From: Spirulina subsalsa PCC 9445
GTDB lineage: Bacteria; Cyanobacteriota; Cyanobacteriia; Cyanobacteriales; Spirulinaceae
DNA: 64,000 nucleotides
Assembly: GCF_000314005.1 (NCBI RefSeq)
Contig: NZ_JH980292.1
Span: forward strand, 1,371,994-1,435,993
Direction: 5' to 3'
The notes under the pieces are model-generated. The model was not told the origin of the DNA and searched no databases. It saw nothing but the letters and a program-made list of their open reading frames with translations. Position numbers and translations under genes: made by a program. This document shows positions 53,601 to 62,300 of the stretch, in pieces. Each line of letters begins with the position of its first letter. The stretch's first letter is position 1.

Positions 53601-54359
53601 CATAGCCCTCTAGAACCGTGCCATCGTAAAATGCTACGCCGCTATGACGTGCAGGCCAATTTAGTCGTGTCTATTGTGCGGAAAGAAAATCTTTGGGGAC
53701 TGCTGATTGCCCATCATTGTAGTAGTCCGAGGGAGTGGCTCAACAGTGAAATGGACTTATTGCGTCAACTGGCCTCCCAAGTTGCGATCGCCATTCATCA
53801 ATCCCAACTCTATCAACAACTCGAACAAGCCAACCAAGAACTCCGCCAAATTGCCACCCAAGACAGTTTAACCGGAGTCGCCAACCGTCGCGCCCTAGAT
53901 GACTATATCCTCCAAGTGTGGGGACACTTACAACAGGAACAAGCCCCCCTGTCCCTGATTTTGTGCGATATTGACCATTTCAAATACTATAACGATACCT
54001 ACGGTCATCAAGCCGGGGATCAGTGCTTAAAACAGGTTGCCCGGGCCATGCAGAGCGTTATTGAGAATCCCCAGCATCTCGTCGCCCGTTATGGAGGGGA
54101 AGAGTTTGCCATCATTCTCCCCCGTGCCACCCACACCGAGGCGCTGGAAGTGGCCATCCGTTTACAGGAACATCTGGACTCCCTTAAAATCCCTCATATT
54201 TCCTCCCCCATTAGTCCTTTTGTTACCCTGAGTATTGGGGTGACTACCCATGTCCCCCGGATAGAAAAAGCCCAAGATATCCTAATTGCTGAGGCAGATC
54301 AAGCGCTCTATCGTGCTAAAGCCCAAGGGAGAAACTGTATTGAGTCCATTAGTCACTAA
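50679..54359 (+). CDS. Bilin-GAF / GGDEF / EAL / bilin-GAF / GGDEF protein
   Basis: The 1226-residue protein opens with a phytochrome-like GAF at about 15-175 with FPAADIPP and Cys126-His127 in PCHVEYL, the bilin attachment pair. A divergent GAF-like part follows at 210-405. Then come a GGDEF domain with degenerate SGDKF (499-503) and an EAL domain with EALIRW (628) and DDFGTGYSS. A second GAF (895-1045) has DPCF at 951-954 and Cys981-His982, the DXCF cyanobacteriochrome signature. A last GGDEF domain has an intact GGEEF (1139-1143). It should make and degrade cyclic di-GMP under light control. No membrane segment is visible. Bilin binding is inferred from motifs only. Confidence 0.88.
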   Translation: MQNAESSRQAQSLWKLRQVTVQEIRALLDADRVNLLAFQPDGVGVVVSEANARPNYAPDCRTARPVLPSLLNLHFPAADIPPTSRVRFLENRQGVQVNTITQEAVYFPLSQKRREVTHPPITADPCHVEYLGHLGVQFCLTIPVIISQGVAVSSSLAWAEQESLWGLVIVHYVTPPPESPQQKLAQLELYLERLQRFLTREQAIRHQHRAQQEENLLLEIRQLLIHGGETDCWQVVLEKVVKALGGCGGCLTWYGYLEGIQPQCYILGDYPLEAHEVVQRTWQNLLDAAPLEAVTVPLHFPALSIDLLSPGAPEVLKTAFWNTSTRLLLGVGLQSGYEYVGHLSIFRRGRDRQIHWAGNPERTQGERQPRSSFDPWLETDHQAVDFWLEDDYLLIKRVAEQIYTALRQQQIEHLRVSQRGYHALTQLPNRQFLSEKLAIALINSNLNHELVAVIFIDLDRFKQVNKVLGHRVGDELLCLVAQRLKEHIAPPKNLLAHWSGDKFVCLLRQIKQAESEIIETLCQDISQEFQAPFFLSGQTIYVTLSMGVALAPFDGTNPETLLLHAEAAMYNAKQQGRNTYQFYRAALGDRLNPLSLEADLRSALINNHFQLYYQPQIDLKSGKVMAMEALIRWHHPQRGLVSPCHFIPLAEESSLICDLGEWVLRQACRQYKVWQSLGMEHLRIAVNVSARQFQQVDFLNTITGILAETETPPSAIEIEITEGTAAKDVELTTTILQYLQNLGVTVALDDFGTGYSSLNAIKHFPLNTLKVDQSFVRDVITDPTDAAIVKTVAALGHGLKLQVLAEGVETLQQLEFLQSVNCDLIQGYLFSPPLSSSAATEFLQNCANGASLQYRFNAHDTGEEDIISTHPALQDLLKQAQREHLTAQIAQQIHSSLKLEDILNTTVREIRHFLGTDRVMLYQFKPDWDGQVVVESVGQGWQSLLGQSIKDPCFRVKCAPLYRQNRISAISDVEHSPLEPCHRKMLRRYDVQANLVVSIVRKENLWGLLIAHHCSSPREWLNSEMDLLRQLASQVAIAIHQSQLYQQLEQANQELRQIATQDSLTGVANRRALDDYILQVWGHLQQEQAPLSLILCDIDHFKYYNDTYGHQAGDQCLKQVARAMQSVIENPQHLVARYGGEEFAIILPRATHTEALEVAIRLQEHLDSLKIPHISSPISPFVTLSIGVTTHVPRIEKAQDILIAEADQALYRAKAQGRNCIESISH

Positions 54360-54394
54360 TTGGGGTATAGTCATTTCCCGACTGTTTTGGCTTG

Positions 54395-54525
54395 AGGGGA
54401 GGGGGAGCAGGGGAGCAGGGGAGAGGAGGAATTAAGACTTATTACTTATTCCCAATTCCCAATTCCCCATTCCCAATTCCCCATTCCCAATTCCCCTGTT
54501 CCCTGTTCCCTGTTCCCTAATTACT
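54395..54525. repeat. STRR heptamer repeat tract
   Basis: Runs of CCCAATT and CCCCATT are followed by CCCTGTT repeated three times, filling the gap before dnaE. A GGAGCAGG tandem lies at the left edge. Confidence 0.8.
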
Positions 54526-54537
54526 AATCAAATTCTT

Positions 54538-57219
54538 ATGTCCTTTGTTGGTTTACATATTCATAGTGACTATAGCCTCCTTGATGGAGCGTCTCAACTT
54601 CCCGCTTTAGTGAATCGTGCCGTAGAATTAGGAATGCCTGCCATTGCCCTCACCGATCATGGGGTGATGTACGGGGCCATTGACTTAATTAAAACCTGTC
54701 GAAATAAAGGGATTAAACCCATTATTGGCAATGAAATGTATGTCATTAATGGTCAAATAGAGGACAAGAAAAAACGTTATAAACGCTATCATCAGGTCGT
54801 TTTAGCGAAAAATACCCAAGGTTATCAAAACCTCGTCAAACTCACCACAATCTCTCACCTCGAAGGAATGCAAGGGAAAGGCATCTTTACCCGACCTTGT
54901 ATTAACAAAGACCTATTAGAAAAGTATCACGACGGGTTAATTGTCACCAGTGCTTGTTTAGGGGGAGAAGTTCCGCAAAATATCTTAAAAAATGACCTAG
55001 TAGAAGCCCGTAAAGTTGCCCAGTGGTATAAAGATATTTTCGGAGAAGATTATTATTTAGAAATTCAAGATCACGGTTCGGCAGAAGACCGGATTGTTAA
55101 TGTCGAAATCGTGAAAATTGCCCAAGAATTAGATATTCCTATCATTGCCACCAATGACTCCCATTTTATCTCCTGTCATGACGTAGAAGCCCATGACGCG
55201 CTGCTTTGTATTCAGACGGGAAAATTAATTACAGAAGACAAGCGTTTGCGCTATAGCGGCACTGAATACCTCAAGTCTGCCGAAGAGATGAAACGCTTAT
55301 TCCGTGACCATTTGAGCGATGATGTGATTGAAGAGGCGATCGCCAATACTATCGCGGTGGCTGAGAAAATTAAACCCTACAAAATCATGGGAGAACCCCG
55401 CCTTCCCAACTACAAAGTCCCTCCCAATCATACCCCCGATAGTTACTTAGAAGAGGTCACTTGGCAAGGCTTACTAGAACGCCTTAATTGTCGTCATCGT
55501 TCCGAAGTCCCCACCCTCTATAAAGAGCGCATCGAATATGAACTTAAAATGATGCAGCAGATGGGCTTCTCGACCTACTTTTTAGTGGTATGGGACTATA
55601 TTAAATATGCCCGAGATAATAACATTCCTGTAGGACCCGGACGAGGTTCTGCGGCTGGCTCTTTAGTGGCTTATTGCCTGAAAATTACCAATATTGATCC
55701 CGTGCATCATGGTTTATTATTTGAGCGATTTTTAAACCCAGAACGGAAGTCTATGCCGGATATTGACACAGACTTTTGTATTGAAAAACGGGATAAAGTG
55801 ATTGAATATGTGACGGAGAAATACGGCAAGGCGAATGTAGCGCAAATTATCACCTTTAACCGCATGACTTCCAAAGCAGTATTAAAAGATGTGGCACGAG
55901 TGCTAAATATTCCTTACGCAGAATCAGATATGATGACCAAATTAATCCCCGTTTCTCGGGGAAAACCGACCCGTTTAAAGGTTATGGTTTCTGATGAGAC
56001 ACCTTGCCCAGAATTTAAGCAAAAATATGACACAGATCCCACAGTAAAACGCTGGGTAGATATGGCTATCCGCATTGAAGGAACGAATAAAACCTTTGGC
56101 GTTCATGCGGCTGGGGTAGTGATTTCCTCTCAACCATTAGATGAGGTTGTCCCTTTACAAAAGAACAATGAAGGGGCTGTTATTACGCAATATTCAATGG
56201 AGAATTTAGAATCTTTAGGATTGCTCAAAATGGACTTTTTGGGCTTAAAGAATCTGACCACTATTCAAAAAGCTGCCGATTTAATTGAGCAAAATCGGGG
56301 GGTTCATTTAAATGTGGATCAACTGCCCTTAGATGAACGGAAAGCCTTACGCATTTTGAATAAAGGGGATGTGAAAAAAATGCCCCCAGATATTCAAAAA
56401 ACTTACGGATTATTTAAAGAGGGGCAACTTGAGGGGATCTTTCAGGTGGAATCTGAAGGGATGAAACAAATTGTTAAAGACCTTAAACCGTCTGGCATTG
56501 AAGATATTTCTTCTATTTTAGCCTTATATCGTCCGGGACCGTTGGATGCGGGGTTAATTCCTGATTTTATTAACCGCAAACATGGACGAGAAGCCATTCA
56601 ATATGAACATCCCTTATTAGAGTCTATTTTAGAGGAAACCTATGGGATTTTGGTCTATCAAGAGCAAATTATGAAGACAGCCCAAGACTTAGCGGGGTAT
56701 AGTTTAGGCCAAGCAGACTTACTCCGTCGGGCGATGGGGAAAAAGAAAATGTCTGAGATGCAGAAACATCGGGAGATTTTCATTGATGGGGCAACAAAAA
56801 ACGGGGTATCTCAACCGATTGCCGAACATTTGTTTGATCAAATGGTTAAGTTTGCTGAATATTGCTTAAGCTATGATACAAAAATTATCACCGTGGAGTA
56901 TGGCGCGATCGCAATCGGTACAATTGTAGAGCAGGGTTTGCACTGTCACGTTTATAGCGTTGATCCCAATGGCTTCATTTACACTCAACCCATTGCCCAG
57001 TGGCATCAGCGAGGGGAACAAGAAGTTTTTGCATATACCTTAGAAAATGGTTCAATCATTCAGGCAACGAAAGACCATAAATTTATGACTCAACAGGGGA
57101 AAATGTTACCCATTGATACTATTTTTGAACAAGGTCTAGACCTCCTGCAATATCATTTAGAGGAGACAGGAAATCCTAAAAAAGTTAGTTCTAATAAAGG
57201 GCATCTCATTCACATTTAG
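54538..57219 (+). CDS. dnaE: DNA polymerase III alpha, N-terminal part, with N-half of the split DnaE intein
   Basis: The 775-residue extein carries the PHP domain ([15 protein letters not shown]), [15 protein letters not shown] and the catalytic Asp motif MPDIDTDF near residue 410. It ends KFAEY. From Cys776 an intein N-fragment of 118 residues follows ([14 protein letters not shown], then [16 protein letters not shown] and ATKDHKFMT). Both splice-site context and sequence match the naturally split DnaE inteins of Synechocystis and Nostoc. The C-half gene must lie elsewhere, and protein trans-splicing would restore the replicative polymerase. The gene is complete as a split gene, not truncated. 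Confidence 0.96.
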   Translation: MSFVGLHIHSDYSLLDGASQLPALVNRAVELGMPAIALTDHGVMYGAIDLIKTCRNKGIKPIIGNEMYVINGQIEDKKKRYKRYHQVVLAKNTQGYQNLVKLTTISHLEGMQGKGIFTRPCINKDLLEKYHDGLIVTSACLGGEVPQNILKNDLVEARKVAQWYKDIFGEDYYLEIQDHGSAEDRIVNVEIVKIAQELDIPIIATNDSHFISCHDVEAHDALLCIQTGKLITEDKRLRYSGTEYLKSAEEMKRLFRDHLSDDVIEEAIANTIAVAEKIKPYKIMGEPRLPNYKVPPNHTPDSYLEEVTWQGLLERLNCRHRSEVPTLYKERIEYELKMMQQMGFSTYFLVVWDYIKYARDNNIPVGPGRGSAAGSLVAYCLKITNIDPVHHGLLFERFLNPERKSMPDIDTDFCIEKRDKVIEYVTEKYGKANVAQIITFNRMTSKAVLKDVARVLNIPYAESDMMTKLIPVSRGKPTRLKVMVSDETPCPEFKQKYDTDPTVKRWVDMAIRIEGTNKTFGVHAAGVVISSQPLDEVVPLQKNNEGAVITQYSMENLESLGLLKMDFLGLKNLTTIQKAADLIEQNRGVHLNVDQLPLDERKALRILNKGDVKKMPPDIQKTYGLFKEGQLEGIFQVESEGMKQIVKDLKPSGIEDISSILALYRPGPLDAGLIPDFINRKHGREAIQYEHPLLESILEETYGILVYQEQIMKTAQDLAGYSLGQADLLRRAMGKKKMSEMQKHREIFIDGATKNGVSQPIAEHLFDQMVKFAEYCLSYDTKIITVEYGAIAIGTIVEQGLHCHVYSVDPNGFIYTQPIAQWHQRGEQEVFAYTLENGSIIQATKDHKFMTQQGKMLPIDTIFEQGLDLLQYHLEETGNPKKVSSNKGHLIHI
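56863..57216 (+). other. Split intein N-fragment (DnaE-N intein)
   Basis: Cys1 of the intein follows Tyr of FAEY. Block A ([14 protein letters not shown]) and block B (ATKDHKFMT with its TxxH) are intact. The 16 residues after [10 protein letters not shown], ending GHLIHI, extend beyond the minimal 102-residue form known from Nostoc, as the Synechocystis fragment also does. Confidence 0.95.
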
Positions 57220-57256
57220 CCGACGTGAGCTAGTTTTTTCAAGGGGACAAAATATC

Positions 57257-58255
57257 ATGAATAACAGTCACATCCGACTAAACGTGATTACCAAAGAATG
57301 GGTTATTTTTTCCCCCAGTCGTCGTCAACGTCCCCAAGACTTTCAACAAGATCCAAGTTTACACATCGAACCCCCTTGTTATGACCCGCACTGCCCCTTT
57401 TGTAACTTTTCTGAAGCATCTTCTGAAGTAGTGATTCTAGAAATTGCCAATCCGCAAAAAACGGGCTGGCAAACGAGAGTTGTTCCCAATAAATACCCCG
57501 CCTTAACACCAGATGCTAAAACTACCCGCCAACTCGATGGGATTTATTTATCTATGCCCGGTTATGGTTGCCATGAGGTAATTGTAGAAAGTCCAAAACA
57601 TCATTTAGATATTGCAACAATGCCTTTACAAGAGGTCGAAATTGTGATAGAAACCTATCATCAACGCTATTATGATTTAATGGTAGCCCATCAGAATATG
57701 ATGGCGATTATTTTTCGCAATCATGGCCATAAAGCCGGGGCTTCTTTACAACATCCCCACTCCCAAATTATTGTTACAGGGATGGTTCCCCAACATATTC
57801 GCTATGCTGAACAGGAAGCACAACGCTATTATGATACTTGGTCAAAATGTTTGTATTGTGAGATTTTAGCCCATGAAAAACGGGAGGGAGTGCGCATAGT
57901 TGCCGAAAGCAATTTGTTTTTTGCTTTTATCCCTTTTGCGGCCGATGTTCCCTTTGAAATCTGGATTATGCCCAAGGTTCACCAGGCTGATTTTGGCAGT
58001 ATTTCGGACGCGGAAAAGGTCGATTTTGCGGCTATTTTAAGGCGAGTATTACGGCAGTTAAAGACCAAATTAAACAACCCCGATTATAATTATGTCATTA
58101 ATACGGCCGCTCGCTATAAAGCCGAAGAACCTCAAGTTCATTGGTATTGTCAAATTCGCCCCCGTTTAACTACACCTGCGGGGTTTGAAATTGGGTCTGG
58201 GATTAGTATTAATCCTTCTTTACCGGAGTCTGATGCGGAATATTTACGATCTTAA
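57257..58255 (+). CDS. galT: Galactose-1-phosphate uridylyltransferase
   Basis: This 332-residue HIT-superfamily nucleotidyltransferase exchanges UMP between UDP-glucose and galactose-1-phosphate (Leloir pathway). It has the zinc-type CPFC at 46-49, NKYPAL, GHKAGAS and the active-site HPHSQ at 166-170, where the second His takes up UMP. It starts 37 bp after dnaE on the same strand. No galK or galE is adjacent, so sugar specificity could differ from true GalT. Confidence 0.87.
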   Translation: MNNSHIRLNVITKEWVIFSPSRRQRPQDFQQDPSLHIEPPCYDPHCPFCNFSEASSEVVILEIANPQKTGWQTRVVPNKYPALTPDAKTTRQLDGIYLSMPGYGCHEVIVESPKHHLDIATMPLQEVEIVIETYHQRYYDLMVAHQNMMAIIFRNHGHKAGASLQHPHSQIIVTGMVPQHIRYAEQEAQRYYDTWSKCLYCEILAHEKREGVRIVAESNLFFAFIPFAADVPFEIWIMPKVHQADFGSISDAEKVDFAAILRRVLRQLKTKLNNPDYNYVINTAARYKAEEPQVHWYCQIRPRLTTPAGFEIGSGISINPSLPESDAEYLRS

Positions 58256-58257
58256 TA

Positions 58258-59307
58258 CTAGGGTTCATAACATCTAACTTGATTTTTCCCTTCAGATTTA
58301 GCCACATAAAGGGCTTTATCGGCCTTATAAATTAAGTTTTCTATCCGAGATTGAGTATCTGGGATTTGGGTAGCTACTCCTAAACTGAGGGTGACATAGG
58401 GAACAACAGAAGAGGCACAATGGGGGATTTTAAGCTCAAAAACCGCTTGACAGAGGGTTTGTGCAACAGTCACGGCTTCATTTTGGTCTGTGTTGGGTAA
58501 TAAAATAATAAACTCTTCTCCACCATAGCGGGCAATTAAATCATGGGACTGCTTGAGTTGAACTTTAATGATATGGGCGACTTTAATTAAGCACTCATCT
58601 CCGGCTTGATGCCCATAGGTATCATTATAGGGTTTAAAGTTATCAACATCACATAAAATAATAGAACAAGGTTTTTTTTCTCTCAGCATTCTACGCCATT
58701 CTAGTGCTACAATGCTATCAAATTTTCTCCGATTAGCAACTCCGGTTAAACTGTCATAATGAGCCATGTCTTTGAGCCTTTTATTCGCAATTTGTAAGGC
58801 ATTTTCAACGGCATGACGACGTAAAATTTCTGCTTCATGTTCTTGAATTTTTTCTTGAAGCTTTTGGTTTTTTTCTTGAAGCGCATCGACCAATTGAGCA
58901 TGAGCTTTTTGTAAAAACCTCAGTTGTAAATGGGTATCAATCCTTGCTTGAACTTCGGCAATATGGAACGGTTTTGTAATATAATCAACTCCCCCAACGG
59001 CAAAGGCTTGTAGTTTCTGCTCAACTTGATTGTAAGCACTTAAAAAAATAACTGGAATGTCTTCGATTTCGGGCATGGTTTTCAGTTGCTGACAAACTTC
59101 ATAACCGTTCATCTTAGGTAAACCAATGTCTAATAAAATGAGATCGGGTATGGTCTTTTGAACAACTTTTAAGGCCATTTCCCCTGTAATAACTTTACGA
59201 ACTTTATAACCTTGTTGCTCCAACATAGTCGCTAGTAAACGCAAGTTCTCTGGGGTATCATCAACGATTAGTATATCCGGTTGGTTTGTTGGGAGATGAG
59301 CAACCAT
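58258..59307 (-). CDS. Receiver-GGDEF response regulator (diguanylate cyclase)
   Basis: The 349-residue protein has a receiver domain at 10-128 with phosphoacceptor Asp60 (LILLDIGLPK) and Lys in ITKPF. A coiled coil follows at 135-180. The GGDEF domain has an intact GGEEF at 262-266 and the upstream DSLTGVANRR. Phosphorylation would favour dimerisation and cyclic di-GMP synthesis. The inhibitory RxxD site before GGEEF is not present. The gene starts 17 bp after the hybrid kinase stop, so the two form a transcription unit and probably a signalling pair. Confidence 0.92.
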   Translation of the reverse strand: MVAHLPTNQPDILIVDDTPENLRLLATMLEQQGYKVRKVITGEMALKVVQKTIPDLILLDIGLPKMNGYEVCQQLKTMPEIEDIPVIFLSAYNQVEQKLQAFAVGGVDYITKPFHIAEVQARIDTHLQLRFLQKAHAQLVDALQEKNQKLQEKIQEHEAEILRRHAVENALQIANKRLKDMAHYDSLTGVANRRKFDSIVALEWRRMLREKKPCSIILCDVDNFKPYNDTYGHQAGDECLIKVAHIIKVQLKQSHDLIARYGGEEFIILLPNTDQNEAVTVAQTLCQAVFELKIPHCASSVVPYVTLSLGVATQIPDTQSRIENLIYKADKALYVAKSEGKNQVRCYEP

Positions 59308-59324
59308 TAGAGGCTTCCCTTGAA

Positions 59325-62300
59325 TTAGGACGAGGGTCTGTCAAATTGTTGTAAAAGTTGAGCCGTGGCTTCGAGAATTCTCTCAAATTGAAAGTTTTTG
59401 ACTAATTGTATTAAACTAGCAGCCAGTTCTGAATTGGGGTAAGGAATTTCTTGGATCAAGGAAAAAATATGCTCTTCATCCGCAATGCTCACAGCTTCTT
59501 CAAAATGTTTGAGCCAAGGCTGTGGTTGTTGTTGGAGTTGGGCAATCCAAGCATCAGATGAGGGTTGAACTTTAGTTAATTCTACTTCTAGACTATCGTA
59601 TTCTGAGGTCACAAGGGAGTTGCTACTATAAGAATATTCTACGCCTAAATGTTCTTGTATTTTGGCTAAGATATGGTTTTTTAGGAAGGGTTTACTGAGA
59701 AAATCATCACATCCGGCATCTAAAACAGCTTGTCGTTGTTGTTCAAAGGCGCTGGCGGTGAGGGCGATAATTTTAACGGGGGGCTGAGTGTGGGGGGGGA
59801 GTTGGCGTTCTTGCTGGCGAATTTGTCGGGTGGCTTCGTAGCCGTCCATGACGGGCATCCGAATGTCCATCCAGATGAGATGGGGGTGCCAGGTTTGCCA
59901 GAGGGCGATCGCTTTTTCCCCATTTTCGGCTTCTTCAATCTCGAATCCCAAGGGACTGAGGATAGAACGCAACAGGTGACGATTGACGGCAATATCTTCC
60001 ACAATTAAAATCCGCCATGAGGGCTGATGGGGGGCGAGGCTAATAATGGTTGGGGTGTCAGAGGAGGGGGACTGAAATTCTTTGGGAGTCGGGAGACACA
60101 GAGAAAAGCGGAAACAGGTTTCTTGGGGGTTGGTTTCAGGACAGGGAACGAGGGTAGGAGGGTGTTCCGGGGGAGATACTAGCCGCCAGTTGCGACTTTC
60201 AACGGCTATGTCACCCCCCATGAGTTGAATAAAACGGCGACTGATGGGTAAACCTAGACCTGTTCCCTGTTGGGAGTTGCGCCCGACTTCGGTTTGTACA
60301 AAGGGGTCAAAAATACGATTGAGGTCTTGGGGGGCGATGCCGGGGCCGGTGTCAATGACGGAAAATTCAAGGGGGATGAGGTGGGGATCATGGCTGGGTA
60401 GGGTTTGAAGCCGCAGGGTAATATAACCGTGCTGGGTGAATTTGGAGCTATTACTGAGCAAGTTCATGAGGATTTGTCGCAGTTTGCTGGCATCACCGAG
60501 GACAAACTGGGGTAGGTGGGGGGGGCGTTGGATGGTGAAGGTTAAGCCTTTGGTGTGGGCTTTGAGGTAGAACATACTGTGCAAGAGGTCGAGGAGTTCA
60601 TGGAGGTTGAAGGGGGCGATATCTAGGGAGACTTGCCCGGCCTCCATTTTGGAGAGGTCGAGGATGTCGTTAATCAGGTCGAGGAGGTGTTCTCCGCTTT
60701 GTTGAATAATGCTGAGATAGTCTTTTTGTTCGGGGTTAAGGTTGGACTCTTGATGGAGGATTTGGCTAAACCCGAGGATGGCGTTGAGGGGGGTGCGTAG
60801 TTCATGACTCATGGTGGCGAGAAATTGACTTTTGGCGAAGTTGGCGGCTTCGGCGGCTTCTTTGGCTTCTTGCAGGGCTTTTTCGGTGCGTTTGCGATCG
60901 CTAATATCCCGAATCATGAATAGAACCTCATCGTCCCCGCTAATGGTGACGCGGACTTCTTCTTGATAAATTTGACCGTTGAGGGTGAATTCCTGCTCGT
61001 AAATACACATTTCCCGCTTACTCAGAACTTGGGTCAGGACTTGTAAATGTCGGGTGGCAATTTCTGGGGGAACAACATCCATCAGGTGTCTGCCAATGCG
61101 TTGATGGTCAAAAAGTTGGGGGGAATTTTTGGCGGCGATAAAGTCCAAATAAATGCCATTGCGGTGGACGCGGAACATGAGGTCGGGGATGGCTTCGATA
61201 ATGGCTCGATAGCGGAGTTCACTTTGTTGGAGCGCTCGGTCAAATTCTTGTAGTTGGTTTAACTGTTCTTGTAGGCGGTTTTGGAAGTTGATGGTTTCGG
61301 TAATATCGGTATGGGAGCCAATCATGCGCACCACTTCCCCGGCTTCGTTTTTGATGTGAATGGCACGGGAGAGGATATATACAATAGAGCGGTTTTTGTG
61401 ATAAAACCGTTGGGTCATCAGGAAGCGGGGAACTCTCCCTTGGTTGTAGTCTTCCACCAGACCCAGGGCTAAAACTCGATCTTCAGGCAGGATGACTTTT
61501 TCCCAACTCTCCAAACTGTTGGGAAATTCATGATCTTGGTAGCCCAGCATTTCTTTCCAACGGGGGGAGAAATAAATGCTTTGTTGCTTAAAGTCCCAAT
61601 CCCAGAACCCATCATTGGAGGCTTCAATGACTAATTCTAAACGGAGGAGGGTTTGCTGAAGTTGTTCCTCAATGCGTTCTCGTTGCTCAATCTCCCGTTG
61701 CAGTTGATAGTTCTGCTCATCAAGATAGAGTTTCTGTTGTTTTTCTTGTTCTAACAGGGAGGCCTGGGCGATCGCAATTCCCAAACTGGCCGCCACCGAC
61801 TCGATCAACTCAATATCCTCGTTGTTCCACTCCCGGAAGATACAACACTGATGTAAACAAATTAAACCGTTGGGTTGGCCATTGTAGGAGGTGCGCACCG
61901 CCAGCATGGATTTAATCTCTAATTGCTCACAGAGATCATAATTACCCCTAAATAGAGGATCCTTGTAAACATTCGGGGTGACAACGGCTGCATCTTGAGT
62001 TAATACCGCCTGGACATGGGCATTGCCTTCTACGGGAATGGTAAAAGCGGCTAAGGATTGATAGGGGCCGACAAGATACTCCGCCACCAGAGGCACGCAA
62101 GGCAGAGGATCCGGGTAGTAAGTATGAATTAAACAGCGATCCACCTGTAACACTTGGCCTAATTGTTCGGCGGCGGTGTTGAAAATATGGTTCACATCCA
62201 AGCTGAGGCGGATTTTCTCGGTAATTTGTCGCAGGAGGAGGGTGCGATTTAACTGTTGGGTCAGGGATTCTAGGGCTTGACGGCGGCGGGTAATATCGGA

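Noticed and set aside
54538..57219. A truncated dnaE pseudogene, because the C-terminal polymerase part is missing
   Set aside because: The gene ends in an intact split-intein half at the known split site, so it is a complete N-part gene.
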